From Jannaschia marina (GTDB lineage Bacteria; Pseudomonadota; Alphaproteobacteria; Rhodobacterales; Rhodobacteraceae): a DNA stretch of 64,000 bases. Shown in pieces: positions 45,230-54,360 of the stretch. Each line of letters starts with the position of its first letter. The first letter of the stretch is position 1. The notes under the pieces are model-generated. The model was not told where the DNA came from. It saw nothing but the letters and a program-made list of their open reading frames with translations, and searched no databases. The position numbers and the translations under genes were made by a program. The stretch is taken from assembly GCF_013404595.1 (NCBI RefSeq), contig NZ_JABVAX010000001.1:434001-498000 (forward strand), written 5' to 3'.

Positions 45230-45919
45230 CTAGCCGAATTCCGCCACGATGGCTTCCGCGGCCCCGCGCGGATCGGCGGCGGTGTGGACCGGGCGGCCGA
45301 CGACGATGTGGTCGGCCCCGGCCGCGATGGCCTCGCCCGGCGTCATCACCCGCTTCTGATCTCCGAGCGCGGCACCTGCGGGGCGGACGCCCGGCGTCAC
45401 GATGAGCCGGCCCTCGGCCTCGGGCAGGGCACGGATGAGCGCGGCTTCCTGCGGCGAGGCGATCACCCCGTCGGCCCCGGCCTCGAAGGCGCGCGCGGCG
45501 CGGGTCTGCACGAGATCCGGGATGTCGCCCGGAACGATCAGCCCGGCGTCGAGCTCCGCACGGTCGAGCGACGTCAGGATCGTGACGGCGAGGATCTTGA
45601 GATCACCCTTCGCCTGCGCGGCGGCGCGCACCACATGGGGGTCGCCATGGACCGTCAGGAAATCGAGGTCGAACTGCGCGAGGCCCCGCACGGCGGCTTC
45701 GACCGTCGCGCCGATGTCGAAGAGCTTCATGTCGAGGAAGATGCGTTTGCCGTGCTCGCCCTTGAGCTCGTTGGCGAGCGCGAGGCCGCCGCCCGTCAAC
45801 ATGCCTAGGCCGATCTTGTAGAACGACACGCTGTCGCCCAGTCGCTCGGTCAACTCAAGGCCCTGCAGTGCGTTCGGCACGTCGAGCGCGACGATCAGGC
45901 GGTCATCGGGGGTGGGCAT
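45230..45919 (-). CDS. pyrF: orotidine 5'-phosphate decarboxylase
   Basis: The 229-residue TIM-barrel product has the active-site signature FLDMKLFDIGATV (Asp-x-Lys-x2-Asp, near residues 61-73), FLTVHGDP and the phosphate loop TPGVRPAGAA...DHIVVGRPV. It makes UMP in pyrimidine synthesis. The ATG at 45919 is preferred to one two codons upstream because AGAGGAG then has a normal spacing. Confidence 0.95.
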   Translation of the reverse strand: MPTPDDRLIVALDVPNALQGLELTERLGDSVSFYKIGLGMLTGGGLALANELKGEHGKRIFLDMKLFDIGATVEAAVRGLAQFDLDFLTVHGDPHVVRAAAQAKGDLKILAVTILTSLDRAELDAGLIVPGDIPDLVQTRAARAFEAGADGVIASPQEAALIRALPEAEGRLIVTPGVRPAGAALGDQKRVMTPGEAIAAGADHIVVGRPVHTAADPRGAAEAIVAEFG

Positions 45920-45988
45920 GGGCATCTCCTCTGGCTGCGGCACCGGGTAGGGCGGCCGGGACCGGTTTGTCCAGATGGAGTCGAGGGG

Positions 45989-46183
45989 TCAGAGGACGGC
46001 GATGGCCTCGCGTTGGAGCGCGGCCTCCGCCGCATCGTGCGACCAGTGGAGGTCGGCGGCGACCGAGAGATGGCGACGCACGATACGGCCACTCGGGTAT
46101 CGGCAGATGGCCGTCCCTTCCACGCAGGCACGCAGATAGTCGAAATGAATCCGTTCGATTCGCAGGATGTTGTCAGCCGTCAT
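45989..46183 (-). CDS. small protein of unknown function
   Basis: A 64-residue product with a helical N-terminal half (ADNILRIERIHFDYLRAC) and a basic segment (YPSGRIVRRHL). The ATG at 46183 has GGGGAG about 8 bases upstream, which supports this start over one 21 bases earlier. It lies between the EVE gene and pyrF on the same strand. No family recognised; it could be a small regulatory or binding protein. Confidence 0.5.
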   Translation of the reverse strand: MTADNILRIERIHFDYLRACVEGTAICRYPSGRIVRRHLSVAADLHWSHDAAEAALQREAIAVL

Positions 46184-46236
46184 ATCCGGTCTCCCCGCCG
46201 ACAAACGTCACCCGGAGCGACAGAGTTCCCGAGTCC

Positions 46237-46652
<416 letters not shown>

Positions 46653-46656
<4 letters not shown>

Positions 46657-46928
46657 CCGCCGATCACCCGGTTCCAGGTCTCGATCCGCACGTCTTCGAA
46701 GAGGCCGGCCCGCGCATAGGGGTCGTTCGCCGCGAAAGCCTCGACATGGGTGCGATCCTCGGTGGCGAAGAGGATGAGCGAGCCGGACATCTCGCCGGCG
46801 GCATTCATGAAGGGACCGGCCTGAACGACATGCGGATCCGCCTTCAGGTGCTCCAGATGGGCCTCCCGGTTGGCCTTGCGGACGTCGAGGTGGCCCGGTT
46901 TATCGGTGCAGATCAGGGCATGGAGCAT
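46653..46928 (-). CDS. YciI family protein
   Basis: A 91-residue ferredoxin-like-fold protein with HLEHLKADPHVVQAGPFMNAAGEMSGSL and the family's conserved His and DPYARAGLFEDVRI. The catalytic role is unknown in most members. The gene lies 14 bases after gpsA and overlaps the EVE gene; this order recurs in related genomes as I recall. Confidence 0.9.
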
Positions 46929-46942
46929 AGGTCGTCCTTTCG

Positions 46943-47893
46943 TCATTCCGCGGTCAGGTCGCGGTCGAGCAGCCGTTGCATTGCATCCTTCACCGTGGTG
47001 TCGCCGGCGACAAGGGCCGCGACCTCCCGCGTGATAGGCAGGTCGATCCCGTGCGCCTCGCCAAGGCGCAGGGCGGCGGTGGCCGTGGCGGCCCCTTCGG
47101 TGGTGGCAACGGGCCGGTCGGTGCCCGCGCCGAGGGCGTGCCCCAGGGCAAAGTTTCGCGACTGCGGGGACGCACAGGTGAGTGCGAGGTCTCCGAGGCC
47201 CGACAGCCCCATCAGCGTCTCCGGCGAGGCCCCGAGGGCCGGCGCGATCCGCAGCATCTCGGCCATGCCCCGCGTCATCAGGGCCGCGCGCGCCGATTCG
47301 CCGAGACCTGCCCCGATCGCGGCCCCGCAGGCGATGGCGACGACGTTCTTGAGCGCGCCGCCGATCTCGACGCCGGTGACGTCCCGGGTGCGGTAGAGCC
47401 GGAGCGCCGGGGTCGAGAGCGTCTGCTGCAGCCGCTGTCCCGCCGCCGGATCGGCGCAGGCGAGCGAGAGCGCCGTCGGCAGCCCGCGGGCGATATCGGC
47501 GGCGAAGCTCGGGCCGGAGAGGACGGCGACGGCCGCATCGGGCAGGGCGCTTTGCAGGAGCCTTGCCGGCCCCGTCAGCGTGGTGAGGTCGACGCCCTTG
47601 CAGGCAGCGACGGCGTGGCGTGGCGCGAGCGGCAGGGTGGCGAGGCAGGCGGAGAGGCTTTGCATCGGCACGGCGAAGAGGAGCGTCTCGCAATCTTCGA
47701 GCGCGGCGATGTCAGCGGTCGGCAGGACAGTATCGGGCAGGGAGACGCCGGGCAGGCGTGGCAATTCCCGTGACAGTGCCGCCCGCTCCATCCCCGCCCG
47801 ATCCCGACCCCAGAGGCGCACGTCGCGCCCGGCCCCGGCGAAGCTGACGGCGAGGGCGGTGCCGAAAGCTCCCGCGCCGACGACGCCGATCAC
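46943..47893 (-). CDS. gpsA: glycerol-3-phosphate dehydrogenase [NAD(P)+]
   Basis: The 316-residue product has the Rossmann motif [13 protein letters not shown] (residues 3-15), the GPSFAADIA segment, the catalytic-Lys region [13 protein letters not shown] (near 180-192) and [14 protein letters not shown]. It makes sn-glycerol-3-phosphate for phospholipid synthesis. The GTG start overlaps tsaD by 4 bases. Confidence 0.95.
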   Translation of the reverse strand: MIGVVGAGAFGTALAVSFAGAGRDVRLWGRDRAGMERAALSRELPRLPGVSLPDTVLPTADIAALEDCETLLFAVPMQSLSACLATLPLAPRHAVAACKGVDLTTLTGPARLLQSALPDAAVAVLSGPSFAADIARGLPTALSLACADPAAGQRLQQTLSTPALRLYRTRDVTGVEIGGALKNVVAIACGAAIGAGLGESARAALMTRGMAEMLRIAPALGASPETLMGLSGLGDLALTCASPQSRNFALGHALGAGTDRPVATTEGAATATAALRLGEAHGIDLPITREVAALVAGDTTVKDAMQRLLDRDLTAE

Positions 47894-48966
47894 GCCTTCG
47901 CCCCCCGCTTGCCCGAACCGAGCATCGGGGCGGCGCGGTCGTCGAGCGGCCAGCGCGGGCGGGCGGCGAGGGTCAGGTCGTCCACCTCGCCCAGCCGCAG
48001 CCGTTCGGCCCCGGCCCAGGCGATCATCGCCGCGTTGTCGGTGCAGAGCGCGAGCGGCGGGGCAACGAAGGGCAGGCCCGCGTCCCGGGCCACGGTCTCG
48101 AGCGCCGCGCGCAAGCTGCGGTTCGCCGCGACGCCCCCCGCGACGGCGAAGGCCGTGACGGGCGCGTCGGCGCAGGCGCGGCGTGACTTCTCGGCGAGGA
48201 CGTCGGCGACGGCGGCCTGGAAACTCGCGCAGAGGTCGGCGCGGAGCCCGACGGGCAGGCCACCATGCTCCGCCACGATCGCGTCGCGTGCGCGCAGAAC
48301 GGCCGTCTTCAGCCCCGAGAACGACAGGTCGCAGCCCGGACGGTCGAGGAGCGGGCGAGGCAGGGGGATGCCGGGCGTGCCGCTCTCGGCGCAGGTTTCG
48401 ACGGCGGGGCCGCCCGGCTGCGCAAGGCCGAGCAGGCGGGCCACCTTGTCGAAGGCTTCGCCCGGGGCGTCGTCGATCGTGCCGCCGAGGCGGGTGAACC
48501 GGTCGGGCCCTTCCACCCGCAGGAAGAGGCAATGACCGCCGGAAACGAGGAGCATCAGATAGGGAAAGGCGAGCCCGTCGGTGAGGCGCGGGGTGAGCGC
48601 ATGGCCGGCGAGATGGTTCACACCGATGAGCGGCTTGCCGGTCGCCGCGGCAAGGCCCTTGGCGCACATCACCCCGGCCAGCACGCCACCGATGAGGCCC
48701 GGCCCGGCGGTCACGGCGATCCCGTCCACTGCGGCGAGGTCGAGACCGGCCTCGGCCAGCGCCGCCTCGACGGCGAGGTCGATCTTCTCTGCGTGGGCGC
48801 GGGCGGCGATCTCTGGGACGACGCCGCCGAAGGCCGCGTGCAGCGCGTCCTGCCCGATCACCTCGTTCGACAGGATGGTCCCGCGCGTCCCGTCGTGCCG
48901 CACGACGGCGGCGGCGGTGTCGTCGCAGGAGCTTTCGAGGCCCAGTATCGTCAGCTCTTGTGCCAT
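47890..48966 (-). CDS. tsaD: tRNA N6-adenosine threonylcarbamoyltransferase
   Basis: The 358-residue Kae1/TsaD protein has the N-terminal ESSCDDTA motif, the metal-binding HAEKI and HLAGHA (His residues near 110-116), VSGGHCLFL, and the ASKH-fold [10 protein letters not shown] loop. It makes t6A37 in ANN-decoding tRNAs with TsaB/C/E. The start was set at [14 protein letters not shown] (48966), normal for the family; the frame 30 bases further up lacks support. It is divergent from hemD, 55 bases apart. Confidence 0.95.
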   Translation of the reverse strand: MAQELTILGLESSCDDTAAAVVRHDGTRGTILSNEVIGQDALHAAFGGVVPEIAARAHAEKIDLAVEAALAEAGLDLAAVDGIAVTAGPGLIGGVLAGVMCAKGLAAATGKPLIGVNHLAGHALTPRLTDGLAFPYLMLLVSGGHCLFLRVEGPDRFTRLGGTIDDAPGEAFDKVARLLGLAQPGGPAVETCAESGTPGIPLPRPLLDRPGCDLSFSGLKTAVLRARDAIVAEHGGLPVGLRADLCASFQAAVADVLAEKSRRACADAPVTAFAVAGGVAANRSLRAALETVARDAGLPFVAPPLALCTDNAAMIAWAGAERLRLGEVDDLTLAARPRWPLDDRAAPMLGSGKRGAKA

Positions 48967-49021
48967 GGTGCCCACCGGTTCAAGTCTGGCTCCCATCTAT
49001 GCCGCCACACCCGGGGGAACA

Positions 49022-49729
49022 ATGCAGTCGCTGCCCGTCCTTCTGACCCGCCCCGAGGCGGATGCGCAGCGGTTCGCCGCGGCGTTGCGGCGGGCGGCGG
49101 ACGTCGAGGTCGTGATCTCCCCGCTTCTGCGTATCCTGCCGCTCGATCCACCCCCGCCGGGCACGGAAACCCTCCTGCTGACGTCGGGCAACGCCGTTCG
49201 TATCGGGCTCGACCGGGCCAAGGGGCAGGGCCGGCGCGCCTGGGTGGTGGGGCCGCGCACGGCGGATCTGGCGCGCGCCGCGGGCGTGGAGGTGCTGGGC
49301 ACGGCCGCGGACGTCGATACGCTCGTCGATCTGGTGCCGGGCGATGCCGGGCCGCTTCTACACCTGCGCGGGGCCGTGACCCGGGGGGATCTGGCCGGGC
49401 GACTGCGGGCGCGGGGGCTGTCGGTCGCCGAGCACGTCGCCTACCGGCAGGAGCCGCAACCGCTGTCCGAACAGGCGCGAGCGGTCTTGCGCGCCGGACC
49501 GGTCCTCGCGCCGGTCTTCTCGCCCCGCAGCGCGGAGCTGCTTGGCGCGGCCTGCACGCCCCGGATGCGCGGGAACCTTCGGCCGCTCGCGCTCAGCGCG
49601 GCGGTGGCCGAGGCGCTTCCGCGGCCGCCCGTTGCCGTGAGTGCCCGGCCGGACGGTATGGCGATGCTCGAACTGACGGTCGAGGTTCTTCGCCGATCGG
49701 CGGTTGAGGGGGGGCGGTCGTCGGTCTAG
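49022..49729 (+). CDS. hemD: uroporphyrinogen-III synthase
   Basis: A 235-residue HemD-like protein: LLTRPEADAQRFAAAL at the start, LLLTSGNAVR (near 57-66) and AWVVGPRTADLARAAG, with the second domain carrying VFSPRSAELLG. It closes the tetrapyrrole ring in heme and bacteriochlorophyll synthesis. HemD is poorly conserved, but the next genes (mitofilin-like, hemY) match the usual alphaproteobacterial order. Confidence 0.9.
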   Translation: MQSLPVLLTRPEADAQRFAAALRRAADVEVVISPLLRILPLDPPPPGTETLLLTSGNAVRIGLDRAKGQGRRAWVVGPRTADLARAAGVEVLGTAADVDTLVDLVPGDAGPLLHLRGAVTRGDLAGRLRARGLSVAEHVAYRQEPQPLSEQARAVLRAGPVLAPVFSPRSAELLGAACTPRMRGNLRPLALSAAVAEALPRPPVAVSARPDGMAMLELTVEVLRRSAVEGGRSSV

Positions 49730-49760
49730 GTATAGGAGAAATCTGCCTGGAGGGGACGCC

Positions 49761-50963
49761 TTGGCGCGCACCGCGAAGACATCGACATCGTCGAAATCCA
49801 AGACATCGAAGGGCCCGGACACGCCGACGTCGACGACCTCCGCCAAGGCTGCGCCTCCCGCCGACGAAACCCGCCGCGCCGATCCCGAAGGCGCGCGTAT
49901 CGTCGCCCCGACCGCCCCGCACCAGGAGCCGGCGGCTCCCCCGGAAGCCGACGCCGCCACCTCCGAGACGACCTCCGGGCCCGAAGACGGGGCCGCGGAG
50001 GTGACCCGGATGGACGATGCGCCCGCCGCCTCTCCGCCCGTCGTCGTGCCGCAGGACGAGGAGACCTCCGGCCGCGGAGGTGGCTTCCTTCCGCTCTTCT
50101 TGGGCGGCGTCGTCGCGGCAGGTCTCGGCTTCGTGGTCGCGATGCTGGCGTTCCCGCAGGAGCCCCCGACCTCCGTGGATGCAGACCGGATCGACGCGCT
50201 GGCCGCCGAGATCGACACGCTCAAGGCCGCGGACGCCCCCGCACCCGACCTCTCGGAGATCGAGGCTGCGCTTGCGGCGCTCGAGGTGCGGGTCGACGCG
50301 CTTGAAAGCCGGGCTCCCGCGGGAGATGCGACCGCCGAGGCGGCACCGGCCGGCCTCACGTCGGAAGAGGTGGCCGCCGAGCTTGCCCCGCTCCGCGACG
50401 AGATCGCGGCCCTGAGCGGGGATCTGGGCCCCCGGGTCGCGGCGCTCGAAGCCGAGGTGGCGGATCTTGCCGACCGCGCGACCGCGGTGCGCGATGACGC
50501 GGCGGCCCTGGCCCGCGAGTCCGCACGCAATCAAGTGCGCGTGGCCCTGCAATCGGGGGCGCCCTATGCCGAGCCGCTCGCTGTCCTCGGCGATGCGCCC
50601 GAGGCGCTGGCCGGGCCGGCCGCGACCGGCGTACCCACGCAGGCGGCGCTCATCGACACCTTCCCCGAGCTCGCGCGCGAGGCGCTGCGGGCAGCCCGCG
50701 CGGCCGAGCCCGCGGCGGGCGTCGGCTCTCTCTTTCGCAACGCCTTCAACCCGCGCAGCCTCGAGCCGCGCGAGGGGGACGATCCGGATGCCGTCCTGAG
50801 CCGGATCGAGGCCGCGGTGCGCGGGGGCGACCTCGATGCGGCGCAGGCGGAGATCGCGGCCCTTCCGGCCGAGGCGCAGGCCGTGCTCGCCCCCTGGCAG
50901 GAGCGCGTGGCCGGCCGGGCCGCGGCGCTCTCCGCCGCCGATGACTTTCTCCAGGACGAGTGA
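49761..50963 (+). CDS. mitofilin-like inner-membrane protein (COG4223)
   Basis: A 400-residue protein starting at TTG with GGAGGGG 5 bases upstream, which decides the start; the earlier ATG at 49704 lies in hemD. A Ser/Thr/Pro/Ala-rich N-terminal tail (1-105) precedes one transmembrane helix (about 112-135), a coiled coil (about 143-240) and a C-terminal mitofilin-type helical domain (RNQVRVALQSGAPYAEPLAVL, FNPRSLEPREGDDPDAVLSRIE). It is the bacterial relative of Mic60, linked to intracytoplasmic membrane shaping and heme enzymes. Confidence 0.9.
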   Translation: MARTAKTSTSSKSKTSKGPDTPTSTTSAKAAPPADETRRADPEGARIVAPTAPHQEPAAPPEADAATSETTSGPEDGAAEVTRMDDAPAASPPVVVPQDEETSGRGGGFLPLFLGGVVAAGLGFVVAMLAFPQEPPTSVDADRIDALAAEIDTLKAADAPAPDLSEIEAALAALEVRVDALESRAPAGDATAEAAPAGLTSEEVAAELAPLRDEIAALSGDLGPRVAALEAEVADLADRATAVRDDAAALARESARNQVRVALQSGAPYAEPLAVLGDAPEALAGPAATGVPTQAALIDTFPELAREALRAARAAEPAAGVGSLFRNAFNPRSLEPREGDDPDAVLSRIEAAVRGGDLDAAQAEIAALPAEAQAVLAPWQERVAGRAAALSAADDFLQDE

Positions 50964-50971
50964 GGATTTAG

Positions 50972-52531
50972 ATGCTCTGGTCGCTGTTCAAGATCCTTCT
51001 CTTCGTCGCCGTCGTCGCCGCGCTGGCCTTCGGCGTACAATGGCTGCTTGCCGTATCGGGCGACGTCACGCTGCGGTTCGACGGGATGGAGTTCGTGCTC
51101 TCGCCGCTCGTGGTTGTGCTGGGCGGGCTCCTGCTGCTGTTTGTGCTCTGGGTCGTGTTCAAGCTCGTCGGCCTGTTGGTTGCGGTGCTGCGGTGGATCA
51201 ACGGAGACGACACCGCGCTTGGGGCCTATTTCGACCGGAACCGGGAGCGGAAGGGGTATGCCGCCCTCTCCGACAGCCTGATCGCGCTGGCCTCCGGCGA
51301 GGCGCGGGAGGCGGCGAACAAGGCGCAGAAGGCCGAGAAATACCTGCAGAAGCCCGAGGTCACGACGCTCATCGTCGCGCAGGCCGCCGAGGCCGTGGGC
51401 GACCGGGACCGCGCGCGTGACGCCTGGAAGACGCTCGTGACGCACGACCGGACGCGTTTCGTCGGCGTGCGCGGGCTGATGCGACAGAAGCTCGAGGAGG
51501 GCGACACCGAGACCGCGATGAAACTGGCCGAGAAGGCCTTCGCCCTGAAACCGCGGCACGTCGAGACGCAGGACACGCTCCTGCGCCTGCAGGCCCGCGA
51601 CGAAAACTGGGACGGCGCGCGCAAGGTGCTCTCGGCCAAGCTGAAGTCCGGAGCACTGCCGAAGGACGTATACAAGCGCCGGGAGGCCGTGCTGTCGCTC
51701 GCCGATGCGCGCGAGCAGCTGGCCGCCGGCAACGCCGACAAGGCCAAGGCCGAGATCCTCGAGGCCAACCGCCTCGCGCCCGAGCTCGTGCCCGCGGCCG
51801 TCATGGCGGCGCGGCTGCACATCGAGGCCGGCGAGAAGCGTCGGGCCGCGAAGGTGCTCAAGGCCGCGCGGCTCAAGACGCCCCACCCCGACCTCGCGGC
51901 CGCTTTCGCCGAGATCGAGCAGGACGAGACGCCGGAAGCCCGCATCAAGCGGTTCCAGCCTTTCCTCAAGGTCGCACCCGAGGCGAGCGAGACGAAGATG
52001 CTCGACGCCGAGTTGCATATCGCGGCCGAGGATTTCCCCGGCGCGCGCCGCGCGCTCGGCACGCTCTACGAAACCGAACCGACGACGCGCTCGCTCACGC
52101 TCATGGCGGCCATCGAACGCGGCGAGGGCGGCTCGGAGGCGGTCGTGCGCGGCTGGCTCGCCAAGGCGATCACCGCGCCGCGCGGGCCGCAGTGGATCTG
52201 CGACAACTGTGGCACGATCCACGCCGACTGGATCCCGGTCTGCACGCAATGCGAGGCCTTCGACAGCTTGTCCTGGAAGGCCGCGCCTGCCGGGGCCGCG
52301 TCCACGACCCTGCCTGCGGAGATGTTGCCCCTGCTGACCGGCCCGTCCGAGATCGCCCCGGTCGAGCCGGACGTTCCGGCGATCCTGGCCGATGACATGG
52401 CGGCCGTCGACGAGCCGCCGGAGCCGTCCGCGCCGGGCACAACCGTCGACGACACGGCCGCCGAGTCTGCCGAGGACGCGGAGCGTCCGCGCCACGTGGA
52501 GACCACCGCTGGCGAGACGCGGAAATCTTGA
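50972..52531 (+). CDS. HemY-like TPR membrane protein
   Basis: A 519-residue protein with two N-terminal transmembrane helices (about 4-25 and 42-66), the HemY_N domain (DDTALGAYFDRNRERKGYAALSDSLIALA), a TPR superhelix (about 100-390) and a four-Cys ribbon (WICDNCGTIHADWIPVCTQC, near 408-427), then an acidic disordered tail. It is often annotated as a heme biosynthesis HemY protein but is not protoporphyrinogen oxidase. It starts 8 bases after the mitofilin-like gene. Confidence 0.9.
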   Translation: MLWSLFKILLFVAVVAALAFGVQWLLAVSGDVTLRFDGMEFVLSPLVVVLGGLLLLFVLWVVFKLVGLLVAVLRWINGDDTALGAYFDRNRERKGYAALSDSLIALASGEAREAANKAQKAEKYLQKPEVTTLIVAQAAEAVGDRDRARDAWKTLVTHDRTRFVGVRGLMRQKLEEGDTETAMKLAEKAFALKPRHVETQDTLLRLQARDENWDGARKVLSAKLKSGALPKDVYKRREAVLSLADAREQLAAGNADKAKAEILEANRLAPELVPAAVMAARLHIEAGEKRRAAKVLKAARLKTPHPDLAAAFAEIEQDETPEARIKRFQPFLKVAPEASETKMLDAELHIAAEDFPGARRALGTLYETEPTTRSLTLMAAIERGEGGSEAVVRGWLAKAITAPRGPQWICDNCGTIHADWIPVCTQCEAFDSLSWKAAPAGAASTTLPAEMLPLLTGPSEIAPVEPDVPAILADDMAAVDEPPEPSAPGTTVDDTAAESAEDAERPRHVETTAGETRKS

Positions 52532-52584
52532 TTTCGGGGCTGGCGCAGGCTGTGGACCCCTGTTAGGACGCGCGCACCACGGTC

Positions 52585-52657
52585 GCCGCTGTAGCTCAGC
52601 TGGTAGAGCACGTCATTCGTAATGATGGGGTCGGGGGTTCGAGTCCCTTCAGCGGCA
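52585..52657 (+). tRNA. tRNA-Thr (CGT)
   Basis: A 73-base cloverleaf with acceptor GCCGCTG/CAGCGGC, D-arm AGCTCAGCTGGTAGAGCA, anticodon stem CGTCA/TGATG with loop TTCGTAA (anticodon CGT) and T-arm GGGGGTTCGAGTCCC. The chromosome reads CCG after the discriminator base, so CCA must be added after transcription, unlike the tRNA-Val in this window. Confidence 0.96.
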
Positions 52658-52838
52658 CCGGTTGGACCCTCCCTTCCGAGAGATCAGTCAGCTCAGTTCC
52701 TGTCGAGAGCTTAAGGCCGTTTTGCGGCTGATCTTGCCTTCCGCTCGAATGGCGATCCAGCCGGTCGGAGTGCATCCGGAGGTCCATCTGATGTGATCCG
52801 AATGGTTCCGTCCCGTATCACGGTCGGGCCGGATGGAG

Positions 52839-52855
52839 CCTCTTTCCAAAAGAGG
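52839..52855. terminator. small hairpin downstream of tRNA-Thr
   Basis: A perfect 7-bp stem CCTCTTT / AAAGAGG with loop CCA. It could terminate transcripts from either side, but U-runs are short. The rest of the gap 52658-52921 holds no supported gene. Confidence 0.4.
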
Positions 52856-52867
52856 GGTATTTGCCGG

Positions 52868-52898
52868 GAGATCCTCGGGTCGAGCCCGACGATGACGG
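52868..52898. repeat. dispersed intergenic palindromic repeat, copy 2
   Basis: This copy matches the element at 19437-19467 at 29 of 31 positions. The two changes lower the inner stem by one pair. It lies in the gap between tRNA-Thr and the phosphatase gene. Confidence 0.75.
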
Positions 52899-52921
52899 CT
52901 CTGGCACCACAGCGGACGCGC

Positions 52922-53716
52922 CTAGCGCCCCTGCGCCGTCGCCTCGACCACTTCTGCGTCGAAGTGGCCGATGTCCGGCCCGGAGGAGCGCAGACGGAGG
53001 TAGCCCAGCACCCGGTTGTCGCGCTCGGGGTCGACGACGAGCATCTCGCCTTCGTACACGTTGAACTGCGTCAGTTCCTGAATGTTGGTGAAATGCGAGA
53101 TGATGAGGAGCGGCCCCTCTTCCGCGCCACCGTCCCATCCGGAGATCAGCTCGCGCATGGCCGTGACGTTCGGTGCCCCCTGAAGCGAGAGGAGAAGGTT
53201 CGCCTCCGCGAAGGTCTCGGTCTCGATCCCGCCGCTCAAGCCGGGTTGCGCGCGATCCATGCCGTCCTGCAAGGCGGCGAGCGTCTCCTGATTGCGGCAC
53301 CATTCGCTCACGATGATCCGGCCGGGGATCATCTCGTTGGCGACGAGGAGCGTGCCGAGGTCGCGCATCTGCCGTTTGCCGAGATCGGTCATCACCCGCT
53401 GATTTTCGCAATCGGTCGGTGCCACGTCGGTCGCATCCCGCTTGGACCAGTCGGTCGGCCCGTGCCGCATCAGAAGGACGATGTCGTCGCGGAAGAGGTC
53501 GTCGAGCATCTGCCACGGCTCGAAGCGCAGAACCTCGGCCAGGGGCTCGTCCGCGTCGGACGTGCCGGGCATCGTCGCCGTCATTTCTCCGCTGAGACCG
53601 GACGATCTGACGATCTCTCCGAAGATCTGCTGAACGAGATCCTTCTGCTCCTCCTCGGCCGCGGTTGGGCCCGCGATGGCCAAGACGGACAGCATGGCGA
53701 GGACATGGCGTTTCAT
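52922..53716 (-). CDS. secreted histidine phosphatase family protein
   Basis: The 264-residue product has a signal peptide (1-20, ending PTAAEE) and a phosphoglycerate-mutase-like domain with the catalytic LLMRHGPTDW (His about 85), SEWCRNQETL and a second His in LIISHFTNIQELT. It acts in the periplasm; the substrate is unknown. The ATG at 53716 gives the signal peptide, while the longer frame adds only an Arg-rich stretch. It follows pqiC by 89 bases on the same strand. Confidence 0.88.
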   Translation of the reverse strand: MKRHVLAMLSVLAIAGPTAAEEEQKDLVQQIFGEIVRSSGLSGEMTATMPGTSDADEPLAEVLRFEPWQMLDDLFRDDIVLLMRHGPTDWSKRDATDVAPTDCENQRVMTDLGKRQMRDLGTLLVANEMIPGRIIVSEWCRNQETLAALQDGMDRAQPGLSGGIETETFAEANLLLSLQGAPNVTAMRELISGWDGGAEEGPLLIISHFTNIQELTQFNVYEGEMLVVDPERDNRVLGYLRLRSSGPDIGHFDAEVVEATAQGR

Positions 53717-53805
53717 GGCGGGCCTTTCGCAACTACGTCTTGCGATATAGGCATGATCCCGCCGCCGGCCAGTGCGCCTCCGCAGGGCTGCCCTGCGGAG
53801 GCGCT

Positions 53806-54357
53806 CTACAGATCCCGCGCGAGCGTTTCGGCCAACTGCTGCCACGCGGCCTCGTGCGCGGCGATGATGGCGGTATAGCTGGCGATGTCGACCACGGGCA
53901 CGTTGATCGAGAAGCTGCCGACGCGGTCGCGGCCGAGTTCGGATTTCATTGCGTAGGTTCCCGTCAGGTTCAGCGTGCTGTCGGCCCGCACGATCATGTC
54001 GTCCACGAAGACCGAGACCTCGACCTCGGGAAAGCCCGAAAGTGGCCAGGGTTCGGCGGCGACGCGCGCGTCGGTGATCGTGTTGAGGTGCCGCGTCAGC
54101 GCTCCCTGCATCGCCCGGTCGGGCAGGTCGGCCCAGAGCCGGTCGGTGTCGGTCGTCAGGCTGCCGTCCGCCTGCTGGATCGGGATCTCCTGATTGATCG
54201 CGTATTCGGGAATGGAGATCTCGTTCACCTGCACGGTCTGCGCACGGACGTTGACGCGCACGTCCGACGTTGTCGGAGGCGGTGCGAAATACTGCGTCTG
54301 CCCGCAGGCGCCGAGCACGACTGCGAGGGGCGCGAGACAGAGGGCGAAAGTCTTCAT
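53806..54357 (-). CDS. pqiC: PqiC family outer-membrane lipoprotein
   Basis: The 183-residue product has the lipobox LGAC (Cys18) and the DUF330/PqiC body: YFAPPP at the start, a VQVNEISIPEYA strand and DRLWADLP. PqiC forms the outer-membrane end of the PqiABC lipid-transport bridge. It lies 3 bases after pqiB. Confidence 0.88.
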   Translation of the reverse strand: MKTFALCLAPLAVVLGACGQTQYFAPPPTTSDVRVNVRAQTVQVNEISIPEYAINQEIPIQQADGSLTTDTDRLWADLPDRAMQGALTRHLNTITDARVAAEPWPLSGFPEVEVSVFVDDMIVRADSTLNLTGTYAMKSELGRDRVGSFSINVPVVDIASYTAIIAAHEAAWQQLAETLARDL

Positions 54358-54360
54358 GGG